Assembly (NCBI RefSeq): GCF_002270415.1
Contig: NZ_NNRI01000020.1
Span: 1-64,000 of the forward strand
Reading direction: 5' to 3'
Source of the DNA: Mesorhizobium sophorae
Lineage (GTDB): Bacteria; Pseudomonadota; Alphaproteobacteria; Rhizobiales; Rhizobiaceae
DNA length: 64,000 nt
Shown: positions 8,887 to 18,401 of the stretch, in pieces
Position numbering within the stretch: position 1 is the first letter of the stretch
Layout: each line of letters opens with the position of its first letter
The notes under the pieces: model-generated
Told to the model about the DNA's origin: nothing
The model's database searches: none
Seen by the model: the letters and a program-made list of their open reading frames with translations, nothing else
Program-made: the position numbers and the translations under genes

Positions 8887-11800
8887 TCAGGCCGCGTGCG
8901 CGATCAGGTTGCCGTTCGCCAGCATGTCGGCTTCGTGGCCCGCCAGGCTGCTCAGCCCAGAAAGGGTTGCGATCTGCGTGAAGCTCGCGCCGCCGGTCGC
9001 ACCGTTCGCGTCAACCGACACGATGGCATTGCTGCCGCTCGCGGTGACATGGACAAAGTCGGTGATCGCACTCGTCAGAGGATCGTAGCCGGTCAGCAAG
9101 TCATGGAGGTCGATCTTGTCGCCCTGTGACGTGCTGAAACCGTAAACCGTATCGGAGCCTGTCTCGCCTGAATAGAAGGCGATGGTATCTGCGCCGCTGT
9201 TGCCGGTGATCGTGTCAGAGCCGTCTCCGCCGGAGAAAAAGTCGTTCCCGCTCTGCCCATAGAGAGCATCGTTCCCGTTTCCTCCATAAATCTGACTGTC
9301 TGACGTTCCTGCGTGCAGATTGTCAGCGCCATCATAGCCGTAGACCGCGAGCGCCTGGTTTCCGTATGCCGACGGGCTAATCGTATCATTGCCCGACGTC
9401 CCATGGACTTCCATGGCCATGGTCATCGGATTCCAGGTTGTGCCGTTTGAGAACTCTATTGTTTCAACGGCAGCTCCGGTGCTTTGAAACTCGCCCGTGA
9501 TGGACGTTACGTTTCCGGCGCCGTCTTGAAGATAAAGCTCGTTGTAAATTCCACGGTAGAAAGTGATGTCGGTCGGCAGCCAGTTGTCGCCAAAAAATAT
9601 CTTATCGGTTCCGCCCGAGTCATTAACCGAGTCGTGCCCAACTGACACAATATACGTGTCATTGCCCGCGCCGCCGGACAGGAGATCGTTGCCCTCTCGC
9701 CCGTCGAGGATATCATTCGTGCTCCCACCGAGGGTTATGCCGGTGAGCGTGTCATTACCAGTTGTTCCGACAGTTTCCACGACCTGACCAGACAGGCTGA
9801 TGGTGCTACTGTCGTGAAATTCTATCTGCGCTATCTTGACCGCAGTGGTAAACTGCGCGTCGATGGTCACCTGACCCAAGCCGTCGACTGTGACATCAAG
9901 ATTAGCCGACGTATTTGAATGGCGCAAAAAGTGCACGTCCTCGGCTGTAACGCCGTCGGGCATCAGCAAGATGTTTGTCCCGGTGCTGCTATCGATAATC
10001 CTGTCGAACCCGGCTGACATGACATATGTATCGCTGCCCGTCCCACCATGGATTATGTCGTTGCCTGCGCCGCCATCAATGCTGTTTGTGCCGTTACCTA
10101 CGTAAATAAGATCGTCTCCATCGCCCGCATAAACAGTGTTATTGATAGTATGTCCCGACACACTCGCGCCATGAATACTGTCGTCGCCCGATGTGCCTTG
10201 AGTCACGATCGACGTCATCGAGGTAAGCGTATACGTCGAGGCATCGGCGAACGTCAGCGTCTCGATATTGCTTCCGCCTGCCGTAATAGAGCCTCCATTC
10301 GAAAGGAAGAAATGCTGTATCGTGATTTCGCCGATCGTACCTACCGTTATGGTCAGATCGATCGAGTCTCCCAGCTCCATCGTCTGGGTAAATGTCAAAC
10401 TGCCAAGCGTTATCCCGGACGGAAGAAGTATCGTATCAGTTCCAGAGCTGCCGCTGTATTCGCTATAGACATCGTCAGCGCCACTGAAGACATACGTGTC
10501 ATTTCCCCCCTTGCCGTAAACGAAGTTGCCGCCCGATCCCGGATCAAGAAGGTCATTTCCCGATCCTCCCGTCAGGGTATCATTGCCTGAGCCGCCATAG
10601 AGGGTATTGCCACCCGACCCCGCATGGAGCGCATCGTCTCCACCGTCGCCATATAGAACGGACCCTGCGCCGGTAACAGTAATAGTATCGTTGCCGGCAT
10701 CGCCGTGGATGGTGTCCGCGCCGCCGAGCCCATTGATGGTATCATTGCCCAGCCAGCCATTTAGCGTGTCATTGCCCGAAGTGCCGGTGATCGTCTGATC
10801 GGTCACATCAGGCAACCCCAGCGCCGCATTGCTGACGATTGTCCACGAAAGGCTGGAGTCCGTTGCCACGATGGCGTTGTTCATCATTGTGTTTTCAGCA
10901 GTGACCAGATTTTCAAAACCCTTGGTGAAATTGATGTACTCAGCAATTTGTTGCCAATACTCGGAGCGATCCGCCGTGTTGGTTGTCGGCGCAGCTGCCT
11001 GCAGTGCGTCGATCTCCGCTTGGGACAATACCTTGTCCCCATCAAAATCCCCGGTGGAGGGATTGTAGCTGATGGTTCCTCCGTAGATGATATCCGCCCC
11101 TACCTCGGTGAGTAACGCCGCTTTCATGAAATAGTACAGGCGCTGCCACGCCTCTGTCAGATCATCTGCCGCATGGGCCATCGGATTCGGGCCTATGCCA
11201 TTCTGAACGAAGTTTTGCCCAAAGAATTTTTCCAGGAACTCAAGCACACGCGCATCAATGTTCGCGCCTCGACTCGTTGAACTGACGCCGTCCACACCCG
11301 CCCAGCGGTAAAGGATATCCGTGATATCGTCGTTCAGTGTCGTGGCATCCGCAAAGCTGGTCGCTGGATCGAACCCGGAGGCGAAATCGCTCACCAGCCC
11401 CTTCAGCGTTGAATCCTGGCTTTCCGCGATAACAAGGTCCGGCAGCGTGCCGAAGCCCCGCAGTGTCGGCAGGAACAATGTGTCCACATCGAGCGTGTAA
11501 TCGCCGTTGTAATAGCTGTCCGTCTTGTCATGCACGAACCACGCATCGTCAATCGCTGCCGTCGCACCGCTGGTGAAGGTGAAGAAACTGGTGTGGCTGA
11601 TCGCGTTGCCGGAAATTACCGAGGTCGAGGACGCCACCGCCGCAAGATCAATGCTCGCGACGCCGAGGTCGGACATGCTGTGCAATTCGCCGCCCTGCGT
11701 CACCGCATCGCCATTCGCATCCACCCAGATTTTCAGGGTGCTCCAGGCTGAATCGTATTGATCGATCCGATGATCGCCGTTGGAATCGAGCGTCGAAAGA

Positions 11801-13041
11801 AGCGCGAACCCATCCACGGTTGGAGAGCCGAATAACTCGCCCGCATTGTCGATAGTCCCGTTGCTGTTCAGGTCGCGGCACAGCAATCCCATGTTCGCGC
11901 CGACCCATGCCGTCTGCGTCGCAAAGCCGGAATTGTCGATGTCGAAGAAGGTCGTGGTTGTCGAAGCGTTGAACGTCGTCAACGCAATGCCCGTGTGGGT
12001 CGTGGTGAGGTCGAGGACGAGCGGCGAGCCTTCGGAGAAGGCGCTGTTCCAGGGGGTTTTGGCGGCAACGCAGTAGTCGGGCAAAGGCGCTACCGGTGCC
12101 CAATTGCCCGCTGCTGCGAGATCTTTAGTGCCATTGAAGAGCGAACCGATATACCCCTGTGCATCGCTTAATGCAGTAGTGGCTGTAGAGCCAGTTGCCG
12201 CCCATTGTGCATTCACAACATTGGCTATGTGCTCGCGTACATGATCAAGTATTTCACTTTCGGTCTTCCCGTTTGCCTTATCGGTGGCAATTAGAACAGG
12301 AAGTTCGTCCGTTAGCTTGTCCATCTCCACAGCGGTCAGGCCTCCCATCAAGACAGGGAGGACCACATCCGCGATTGGTATAGCGGCGGTTATTGCTTCG
12401 AATAGAGCGGCAACGGCAAAGGCGATTCCTGCTACCAGCGCATCCTTGGAGTTTGCAAAAGCATCAGCTTCGTGTCCCGTAGCGGCATTGTAGCTGGCCT
12501 CCACCACGTCGAAGAGAGCGGTGTATAGGGCAAAGTTAGAAACAAGCTTTCCGGCGGTAACGGCGTACTCGCCGATTGGGATATACGCAGTCGTCGAGAG
12601 CGTCGTCTCGCTCAGAACAATCTGTGCGGTGTCTTTTGACACATAAGCTACCAATGTCTGGTTATCCAGCACTGTTACGAAAGCCTGCTCGATGGTCTGA
12701 GTCGCGGTAAGCGTAGACATTTCAGCGGAGACTTGAAGGCTAAGCCCCTCCTGCTTCTCCAGCCCCTTCGCGGTAAGCGTCATCAGGAAATCCGCGAAGC
12801 CATCTTTCACATAATCTGATGGGTCCGCTTGATATAGAATCTGCATGGCGGCTAAGGCGTTTGGCAACGTTGGCATGCATGCGAGAAGCGTTGTTTCCGC
12901 GTCGGAGTTGAGATTTAGGCCTGATGCGTTGTCATTTCCGAAGATCACCCGCAACGCAGTGCTATAGTCCGGATTCTGATCTATGAATTCCGAGATCGTA
13001 AGCTGGGCACCCGTATCCAAATTCTCCGCATCAGTAGGCAT
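8887..13041 (-). CDS. RTX (hemolysin-type Ca-binding) secreted protein
   Basis: 1384 residues with no Sec signal, as expected for type I secretion. The N-terminal 500 residues are unfamiliar and include a long hydrophobic hairpin-like stretch at about 201-235 ('ALVAGIAFAVAALFEAITAA', 'ADVVLPVLMGG'). Three EF-hand/dockerin-like Asp loops follow near 385-450 (DLNSNGTID, LDSNGDHRID, VDANGDAVTQ). From about 750 to 1320 there are at least five blocks of GGxGxDxL nonapeptides, such as 'GGSGNDTLTGGSGNDLLDPG'. The C-terminus (about 60 residues, ending LIAHAA) resembles an uncleaved T1SS signal. No ABC/MFP exporter is nearby. A membrane-protein gene lies 11 bp upstream on the same strand. Rhizobial RTX proteins include bacteriocins (rhizobiocin), nodulation effectors (NodO) and glycanases; no enzymatic domain is recognised here. 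Confidence 0.9.
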   Translation of the reverse strand: MPTDAENLDTGAQLTISEFIDQNPDYSTALRVIFGNDNASGLNLNSDAETTLLACMPTLPNALAAMQILYQADPSDYVKDGFADFLMTLTAKGLEKQEGLSLQVSAEMSTLTATQTIEQAFVTVLDNQTLVAYVSKDTAQIVLSETTLSTTAYIPIGEYAVTAGKLVSNFALYTALFDVVEASYNAATGHEADAFANSKDALVAGIAFAVAALFEAITAAIPIADVVLPVLMGGLTAVEMDKLTDELPVLIATDKANGKTESEILDHVREHIANVVNAQWAATGSTATTALSDAQGYIGSLFNGTKDLAAAGNWAPVAPLPDYCVAAKTPWNSAFSEGSPLVLDLTTTHTGIALTTFNASTTTTFFDIDNSGFATQTAWVGANMGLLCRDLNSNGTIDNAGELFGSPTVDGFALLSTLDSNGDHRIDQYDSAWSTLKIWVDANGDAVTQGGELHSMSDLGVASIDLAAVASSTSVISGNAISHTSFFTFTSGATAAIDDAWFVHDKTDSYYNGDYTLDVDTLFLPTLRGFGTLPDLVIAESQDSTLKGLVSDFASGFDPATSFADATTLNDDITDILYRWAGVDGVSSTSRGANIDARVLEFLEKFFGQNFVQNGIGPNPMAHAADDLTEAWQRLYYFMKAALLTEVGADIIYGGTISYNPSTGDFDGDKVLSQAEIDALQAAAPTTNTADRSEYWQQIAEYINFTKGFENLVTAENTMMNNAIVATDSSLSWTIVSNAALGLPDVTDQTITGTSGNDTLNGWLGNDTINGLGGADTIHGDAGNDTITVTGAGSVLYGDGGDDALHAGSGGNTLYGGSGNDTLTGGSGNDLLDPGSGGNFVYGKGGNDTYVFSGADDVYSEYSGSSGTDTILLPSGITLGSLTFTQTMELGDSIDLTITVGTIGEITIQHFFLSNGGSITAGGSNIETLTFADASTYTLTSMTSIVTQGTSGDDSIHGASVSGHTINNTVYAGDGDDLIYVGNGTNSIDGGAGNDIIHGGTGSDTYVMSAGFDRIIDSSTGTNILLMPDGVTAEDVHFLRHSNTSANLDVTVDGLGQVTIDAQFTTAVKIAQIEFHDSSTISLSGQVVETVGTTGNDTLTGITLGGSTNDILDGREGNDLLSGGAGNDTYIVSVGHDSVNDSGGTDKIFFGDNWLPTDITFYRGIYNELYLQDGAGNVTSITGEFQSTGAAVETIEFSNGTTWNPMTMAMEVHGTSGNDTISPSAYGNQALAVYGYDGADNLHAGTSDSQIYGGNGNDALYGQSGNDFFSGGDGSDTITGNSGADTIAFYSGETGSDTVYGFSTSQGDKIDLHDLLTGYDPLTSAITDFVHVTASGSNAIVSVDANGATGGASFTQIATLSGLSSLAGHEADMLANGNLIAHAA

Positions 13042-13052
13042 AAATTTTCTCC

Positions 13053-13808
13053 TTATTGATTAATGTATCCTTGATCGCGCGCACAAGAAATCAGGTCCTG
13101 GTGAAACTCTGGAAAGAACCGGAATATCTTTTCGATAACGAAAAACATTCGTACAAAAGCCGCCCATCCACCAGCTAGCAAGAGCGCCCAGATGATTTGG
13201 AAAAGGCAGATATTTCCGATCGTGTATTGCATCTTAAATAGAATTATTCCCGCTATCGGCGGAATATTGCAGAAGACAAATAGGATGGCGGCCAACAATA
13301 ACCAACATACTGAAAGAAGTCTCCAAACAAACCTGCCTCTATCTACCATCTCAATTTTATTTAACTCGATAATCCACTTTTCATTCCGAGGACTGCTCTC
13401 GGCGCGGGCCCGAGCATAGAAAAGAAGCGTCAGCGGCAGGTCGAAGAAGCGAGAAAGGTACGCAAAAACTACTGGCACCAGCTTGGGGTTTGTCTGCAAT
13501 TCACCGGGCTGGATGAGAGTGCCGAACCCGATCAGGTTTCCAACAAACATCGTAGCAAGGATCACCAGGTGGACCAGAGTGAGGACATGGAGCAGACGGT
13601 ACGAGAGAAACACCATGTCGCTTCTAAGGCTTGCGTGTTTTCCAAGAAGGCTGACAGGAATGATGGTTTCCCGCCGCATTTCGGCTGGTGGGAGAGAACA
13701 GAACTTAGTCAACAAATTTCCAATAGTCATTGAGTGCCGCAGCTGGTAGCGTCGCATCGCGTGCAAAGTGTACATTATATACACGTGAAGCGATAGCATA
13801 ACTGTCAT
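13053..13808 (-). CDS. Hypothetical multi-pass membrane protein preceding the RTX gene
   Basis: 251 residues from the first start; an internal start at MTIGNLL (about residue 27) is equally plausible. About four hydrophobic helices are visible ('VLTLVHLVILATMFVGNLIG', 'VFAYLSRFFDLPLTLLFYA', 'LLSVCWLLLAAILFVFCNI', 'LFQIIWALLLAGGWAAFV'), separated by a basic loop (KWIIELNKIEMVDRGR). The base composition is visibly more AT-rich than its surroundings. Its stop lies 11 bp before the RTX start on the same strand, so the two are probably co-transcribed. No family is recognised. An immunity or membrane-partner role for the RTX protein is inference from spacing only. Confidence 0.6.
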   Translation of the reverse strand: MTVMLSLHVYIMYTLHAMRRYQLRHSMTIGNLLTKFCSLPPAEMRRETIIPVSLLGKHASLRSDMVFLSYRLLHVLTLVHLVILATMFVGNLIGFGTLIQPGELQTNPKLVPVVFAYLSRFFDLPLTLLFYARARAESSPRNEKWIIELNKIEMVDRGRFVWRLLSVCWLLLAAILFVFCNIPPIAGIILFKMQYTIGNICLFQIIWALLLAGGWAAFVRMFFVIEKIFRFFPEFHQDLISCARDQGYINQ

Positions 13809-13903
13809 TGTGCAGACGATTGTTATTCAATGATAGAGTAGACTTATGAAATACGTCATGTTGTTGAGAGTATATTTCTCGTTGTTATGCAAACGTTGCG
13901 ATA

Positions 13904-14108
13904 GGATCGGGGGCGTCAGGGGCTGTCACTTCAAAAGCTCGGCACGCTTTCCGGCGTGAGCCCCACAGCCATCGGCATGATTGAGAAAGGCGAACGGTCA
14001 CGAACCCTGATCCTCTGCCTGCGCGTAGCGGAGGCCCTTGGCCTTTGCCATGGCGACATCCTGAACGAAGCGCCGCGCCCCAAAGCCCGCAAATCCAGTC
14101 ACGAGTAG
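13904..14108 (+). pseudogene. 5'-truncated XRE-family HTH regulator
   Basis: An open frame without a start reads RQGLSLQKLGTLSGVSP, TAIGMIEKGERS, then LILCLRVAEALGLCHGDIL and ends at TAG 14106-14108. This is the helix-turn-helix and following helix of Cro/CI-type (HTH_3) regulators. The upstream half is missing and an in-frame TAG lies just before it. It ends 6 bp before the second copy of the dispersed repeat. Confidence 0.7.
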
Positions 14109-14114
14109 CCGACC

Positions 14115-14233
14115 CGCGTGAGGGACAGTTACCCATACGGGCCGAGACTACTCGCCGCGCTGCGCCCGTCGCAGCGGGCAGGCTCGGAGAGGCTTCAGCC
14201 GAGTATGGCCCGACGGGCAAACGCCCGGTACGC
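14115..14233. repeat. Dispersed repeat, copy 2
   Basis: Matches 7843-7932 at both ends (GCGTGAGGGACAGTTACCC, GGGCCGAGACT, then GAGTATGGCCCGACGGGC and GCCCGGTACGC), with about 29 extra bases in the middle. Direct orientation relative to copy 1. Confidence 0.75.
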
Positions 14234-14316
14234 GCTCTGCCTGACACACCGGAATCACTCGAACACCGGCGGTTCTCGATGGATCGGACCCGGTTTCATT
14301 GGTAGCATCGGCTATA

Positions 14317-17300
14317 ATGAGGAAACTTCACGATAAAATACTGTTGAGCGCCACTGATCTGGTTGGCCACGTGAACTGTGAGCATCTGACCGCTCTGGAT
14401 ATTCAGGTTGCGGTCGGCACGCTCGCCAAACCCTCCCATTGGGACCCGTTACTTGAAATCCTGCGGGTGCGCGGGTTCCGGCATGAGCAGGCGTTCATTG
14501 TCCACCTCCAGGCCAGCGGGCTGGACGCGATCACAATCGAAGGCGTCGATATTACGGACGAAAGTGTCAACGCGACCCTCGACGCCATGAAAGCCGGTCG
14601 GGAGATCATCGTCCAGGGCTCGTTGCGCAGCGGACGCTGGGCTGGCCGCGCCGATATCCTGCGCCGTGTCAGCACGCCCAGCGTCTTCGGCGACTGGTCC
14701 TACGAGGTGACCGACACAAAGCTCGCACGCGAGACAAAGGGGGGCACCGTCCTTCAGCTCTGTCTCTATTCCGAGATGCTGGCGGAGATGCAGCAGCACC
14801 AACCCGAGTTTGCGCACGTCGTCGCCCCCTGGACGAATTTCGTGCCGCAAACCTTTCGAACCGCGGATTTTGCCGCCTACTTCAGAAAAGCAAAAGCGGC
14901 AATCGAGCGCGTCACCGACGGCCAGCTTGGGCCGGACACCTATCCGGAGCCGAACGAACATTGCGAAGTCTGCCGCTGGAACGAGACCTGCGACAAGCGG
15001 CGTCGCGGTGACGATCATCTCTCCTACGTGGCTGGCATATCGCGCAATCAGATCACCGAGCTGCGCGAGAATGGCATCGGGACACTGGCGGGACTTGCTG
15101 GCCTGCCAACGCCGATGACATGGAAACCGAAGCGCGGCGCGGTGCAATCCTATGAGAAGGTGAAGAGCCAGGCGCTCATCCAGTTCACAGCCAGGGAATC
15201 CGGAGAGCGCCGTTTTGAACTGCTGGACGTGCAGCCGGGTTTTGGCCTTTGCGCGCTCCCCGCGCCTTCGCCGGGCGATATCTTCTTCGATCTGGAAGGC
15301 GATCCGTTCGTCGGCGAGCACGGCCTCGAATATCTGTTCGGCTATCACTTCCGGGACGAAGGCGGCAACGCCGTGTACCGGGCCGACTGGTCGTTCAACC
15401 GGACCCAGGAAAAGGCGGCCTTCGAACGATTTGTCGATTTCGCCATCGAGCGGCAAAAGACCTGGCCCGATCTGCATATCTACCACTTCGCGCCGTACGA
15501 ACCTGCGGCGTTAAAACGCCTGATGGGCCGCTACGCGTCGCGCGAAAGCGAGATCGACGACCTGCTGCGCGGTCACGCATTTGTCGACCTCTACGGCGTC
15601 GTGCGCAACGCGCTGCGCGCCAGCGTCGAAAGCTACTCGATCAAGCGGCTCGAAGCCTTCTACGGCTATGAGCGGGTCGTCCCCCTCAGTGATGCGAACG
15701 TCGCGCTCACCAGCCTTCAGGCGGGACTTGAACTCGGCGACCATGGCTCGATCTCGCGCACGGACAGGGAAGTCGTCCAGGGCTACAATCAGGATGACTG
15801 CGTCTCGACGGAGGCGCTGCGCGACTGGCTGGAGTCACTCCGATCCGACCTTGTGACGGCAGGCACCTCCGTTCCCCGCCCGTCACCTGGTCAGGAAGAA
15901 GCCAGCGAGGAGGTTTCAGACAGGCAGGAACGGGTCAACCGACTGGTGGAGCGTCTCACGGGCGGCATCCCGGTCGACCCTGCCGAGCGCAGCGAAGAGC
16001 CGCAGGCACAATGGGTCCTGGCCAATATTCTGGACTGGCACCGCCGGGAAGATAAGGCGACCTGGTGGGAGCATTTCAGGCTCAAGGCTTTAAGTGCCGA
16101 GGAATTGCTCGACGAACGGGCTGCACTGTCCGGTTTGACGTACATCACCGAGTTGCCGAAGACAGGAAAAGTGAGGTTGCCGACGCATCGATATGCGTTC
16201 CCGCAGCAGGATACCGACATTCGGGCCAGTAAGAAGCTACGATCGATCGGCGGTGATCCATTTGGTGAGGTCGTCGCGATTTCAACTGAGAACCGAACGA
16301 TCGACATCAAGAAGACAGGGGCGACAGCCGCTATCCATCCAGCGGCCATATATGTTCATGACATCGTTCCATCGAAAGAGCAGGCCGAATGCCTGCTCCG
16401 GATCGGCGAGCACGTTGCCCAGCATGGCATCGTCGGACCCGGTCCCTACCTTGCGGCGAGGGACCTCCTTTTGCGCGTCCCGCCCCGCATCAATGGCCAG
16501 CCCATTCAGAATGAAGGTGAGACGACGCTCGACGCCGCGCTTCGTCTCGCCAGCCGCCATGAAGGTGGCGTGCTGCCGATCCAGGGGCCGCCCGGCACGG
16601 GAAAATCCCACACGGGAGCCCGCATGATCTGCGCCTTCGTGCAGCAGGGAATGAAAGTCGGGATTACAGCCAACAGCCACAAAGTGATCCGCAATCTGCT
16701 CGACAAGGTTCTCGAAGCGGCGGACGAGATGAAGGTCGATCTCTGCTGCATACACAAGGCAAAAGAAAAAGAGGACGACCTACCGCGGCTGAAATTTGCA
16801 AAAGACAATAAGGATTTGTTCGGCAGGCTGTCTTCCGGGCAATGCCAGGTGGGGGGAGCCGTGTCCTTCACATGGGCGATGGCGGACGCACAGGACGTTC
16901 TCGACGTGCTTGTGGTCGACGAAGCGGCCCAGATGTCACTGGCCAACGTGCTGGCCGTATCCCACGCGGCAAAACGGCTTATCCTGCTGGGGGACCCGCA
17001 GCAGCTCGATCAGCCGACGCAGGGAACGCATCCCGACGGCACGGGCGTGTCGTCGCTGGAGCATGTGCTGGACGGCAGGCAGACGATTGAGGCCGACCGT
17101 GGTTTGTTTCTTGCCGAGACCTGGCGGATGAACCCGCCGATTTGTGCCTTCGATTCAGAACTCTTCTACGAGAGCAAGCTCCACCCCGTGGCTGGATGCG
17201 AGAAGCAGGTCATTCTGTCTGACGGGCCGTTCAAAGGCTCCGGCCTTCGCTACATCGCGGTCGAGCACGCGGGCAACAAAAGCTATTCGATTGAAGAAGC

Positions 17301-17718
17301 GGACGCTGTGATCAGGGTCGTCGTGACGATCATGAACAGCAACACACGCTGGATCGACCGCGACGGCAACGAAAAACCCGTCACGCTCGACGATATCATC
17401 GTCATTACGCCTTACAATGCGCAGGTCTTCGAGATTCAACACCGCCATCCGGGCGTGCGCGTGGGCACCGTCGATAAATTTCAGGGGCAGGAAGCGCCTA
17501 TCGCGATCTACTCGATGGCGACGTCGAGCCATGCCGATGCCCCGCGCGGCATGGAATTCCTCTACAGCGCCAACCGCTTCAATGTCGCAATCTCTCGCGC
17601 AAAATGCCTCGCGATCCTTGTCGCATCACCCGAAATATTCGAAGCAGAATGCAAGACGCCCCGGCAGATGCAGCTTGCCAATGCGTTCTGCCGCTATCTG
17701 GAAATGGCTCAGGCCTAG
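14317..17718 (+). CDS. RecB-like nuclease / RNase H-fold / SF1 helicase fusion (TM0106-type)
   Basis: 1133 residues from ATG 14317; a TTG at 14299 would add six. Three parts are visible. First, an N-terminal RecB-like PD-(D/E)XK module has candidate Fe-S cysteines in 'GHVNCEH' and 'CEVCRWNETC' (about 216-226) and the catalytic-type 'VTDTKLARE'. Second, an RNase H/DEDD-like exonuclease domain starts at 'DIFFDLEGDPF' (about 321), with 'HFAPYEPAALKRLM' and 'YNQDDCVSTEAL'. Third, a Dna2/Upf1-like SF1 helicase shows Walker A 'GPPGTGKS' (about 757), Walker B 'VVDEAAQM', 'LLGDPQQLDQP', 'TVDKFQGQEAPIAI' and 'NRFNVAISRAK'. Such proteins process DNA ends; many are housekeeping-independent and sit in mobile or defence islands. 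The context (ardC genes, recombinases) is consistent with a defence or replication-support role, which is unproven. Confidence 0.88.
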   Translation: MRKLHDKILLSATDLVGHVNCEHLTALDIQVAVGTLAKPSHWDPLLEILRVRGFRHEQAFIVHLQASGLDAITIEGVDITDESVNATLDAMKAGREIIVQGSLRSGRWAGRADILRRVSTPSVFGDWSYEVTDTKLARETKGGTVLQLCLYSEMLAEMQQHQPEFAHVVAPWTNFVPQTFRTADFAAYFRKAKAAIERVTDGQLGPDTYPEPNEHCEVCRWNETCDKRRRGDDHLSYVAGISRNQITELRENGIGTLAGLAGLPTPMTWKPKRGAVQSYEKVKSQALIQFTARESGERRFELLDVQPGFGLCALPAPSPGDIFFDLEGDPFVGEHGLEYLFGYHFRDEGGNAVYRADWSFNRTQEKAAFERFVDFAIERQKTWPDLHIYHFAPYEPAALKRLMGRYASRESEIDDLLRGHAFVDLYGVVRNALRASVESYSIKRLEAFYGYERVVPLSDANVALTSLQAGLELGDHGSISRTDREVVQGYNQDDCVSTEALRDWLESLRSDLVTAGTSVPRPSPGQEEASEEVSDRQERVNRLVERLTGGIPVDPAERSEEPQAQWVLANILDWHRREDKATWWEHFRLKALSAEELLDERAALSGLTYITELPKTGKVRLPTHRYAFPQQDTDIRASKKLRSIGGDPFGEVVAISTENRTIDIKKTGATAAIHPAAIYVHDIVPSKEQAECLLRIGEHVAQHGIVGPGPYLAARDLLLRVPPRINGQPIQNEGETTLDAALRLASRHEGGVLPIQGPPGTGKSHTGARMICAFVQQGMKVGITANSHKVIRNLLDKVLEAADEMKVDLCCIHKAKEKEDDLPRLKFAKDNKDLFGRLSSGQCQVGGAVSFTWAMADAQDVLDVLVVDEAAQMSLANVLAVSHAAKRLILLGDPQQLDQPTQGTHPDGTGVSSLEHVLDGRQTIEADRGLFLAETWRMNPPICAFDSELFYESKLHPVAGCEKQVILSDGPFKGSGLRYIAVEHAGNKSYSIEEADAVIRVVVTIMNSNTRWIDRDGNEKPVTLDDIIVITPYNAQVFEIQHRHPGVRVGTVDKFQGQEAPIAIYSMATSSHADAPRGMEFLYSANRFNVAISRAKCLAILVASPEIFEAECKTPRQMQLANAFCRYLEMAQA

Positions 17719-17725
17719 CGTCTAA

Positions 17726-17763
17726 CCGAGTATGACCCGACGGCCGAAGCCCCCGGCACGCCC
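17726..17763. repeat. Dispersed repeat, partial third copy
   Basis: CCGAGTATGACCCGACGG followed by GCCCCCGGCACGCC matches the 3' end of the repeats at 7843-7932 and 14115-14233. It begins 8 bp after the helicase stop codon. Confidence 0.55.
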
Positions 17764-18266
17764 TACCGTCCACGCCCCCGCTCGTCGTGCCCGCCGACGG
17801 GAAATCCCCGCTCATGCTGCCCCTTCTCTTCTGAAATCCTCCTGTCCCTCGCGCCATCCTCCTTCTGGCGCGCCCCGCCCGGCGAGCGGCTTTTGCCATG
17901 CCGAATACAGGCATCTGTCTTGTTGGGGTCGGACACGCAGACGCAGTAGACGGCGTCAGACAATCGAAGCTCCGGCCCTTCCTCGAAGAGCCATGTGGTC
18001 GGCTGCGCATCCGGCGCCTCCGCCAGCCTGCCGACTGTCACATGTTGGGTCCGCCCGTCCGGATCGGGCCACTCGATCAGGATTTCATCAGACCCCAGCA
18101 CAAAATGCCGGTGCGCCAAATGCAGGGCAAAACGCCGAAGCTTGCCATGCCGCGCCAGCACGTCCCGCACCTCGGCGAGACAATCGAGATCGTCGTCGCC
18201 GAGCGGCGGCGCATCCTGAAGCTCGGGTAACACTGACCACTGCATCGGTTGAATGGAAAGTTCCAT
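17763..18266 (-). CDS. Conserved-looking hypothetical protein
   Basis: 167 residues from MELSIQPMQW; the frame stays open to a start 39 bp further upstream but the internal Met gives the better protein. The first 115 residues are well ordered: 'DDLDCLAEVRDVLARHGKLR', then 'FVLGSDEILIEWPDPDGR' and 'VYCVCVSDPNKTDACIRHGK'. The last 50 are a low-complexity Arg/Gly tail running into the repeat at 17726-17763, so the true 3' end may have been rearranged. It diverges from the small gene at 18402. No family is recognised. Confidence 0.55.
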   Translation of the reverse strand: MELSIQPMQWSVLPELQDAPPLGDDDLDCLAEVRDVLARHGKLRRFALHLAHRHFVLGSDEILIEWPDPDGRTQHVTVGRLAEAPDAQPTTWLFEEGPELRLSDAVYCVCVSDPNKTDACIRHGKSRSPGGARQKEDGARDRRISEEKGQHERGFPVGGHDERGRGR

Positions 18267-18401
18267 GCGACCTGCCTCCGTTGCACGTAGCTCCGAAGAC
18301 ATCACGGAATTTGGCGACTGTCACTCCGGGCCAGGGTGACGCGCTCACAATGACCTGTTCGTGGCCACGCGCATTCGGTCGCGCGCTGGCAGACTGCCTG
18401 C

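Noticed and set aside
14449..15486. 345-codon leftward frame
   Set aside because: Antisense to the nuclease-helicase gene, with no motif of its own.
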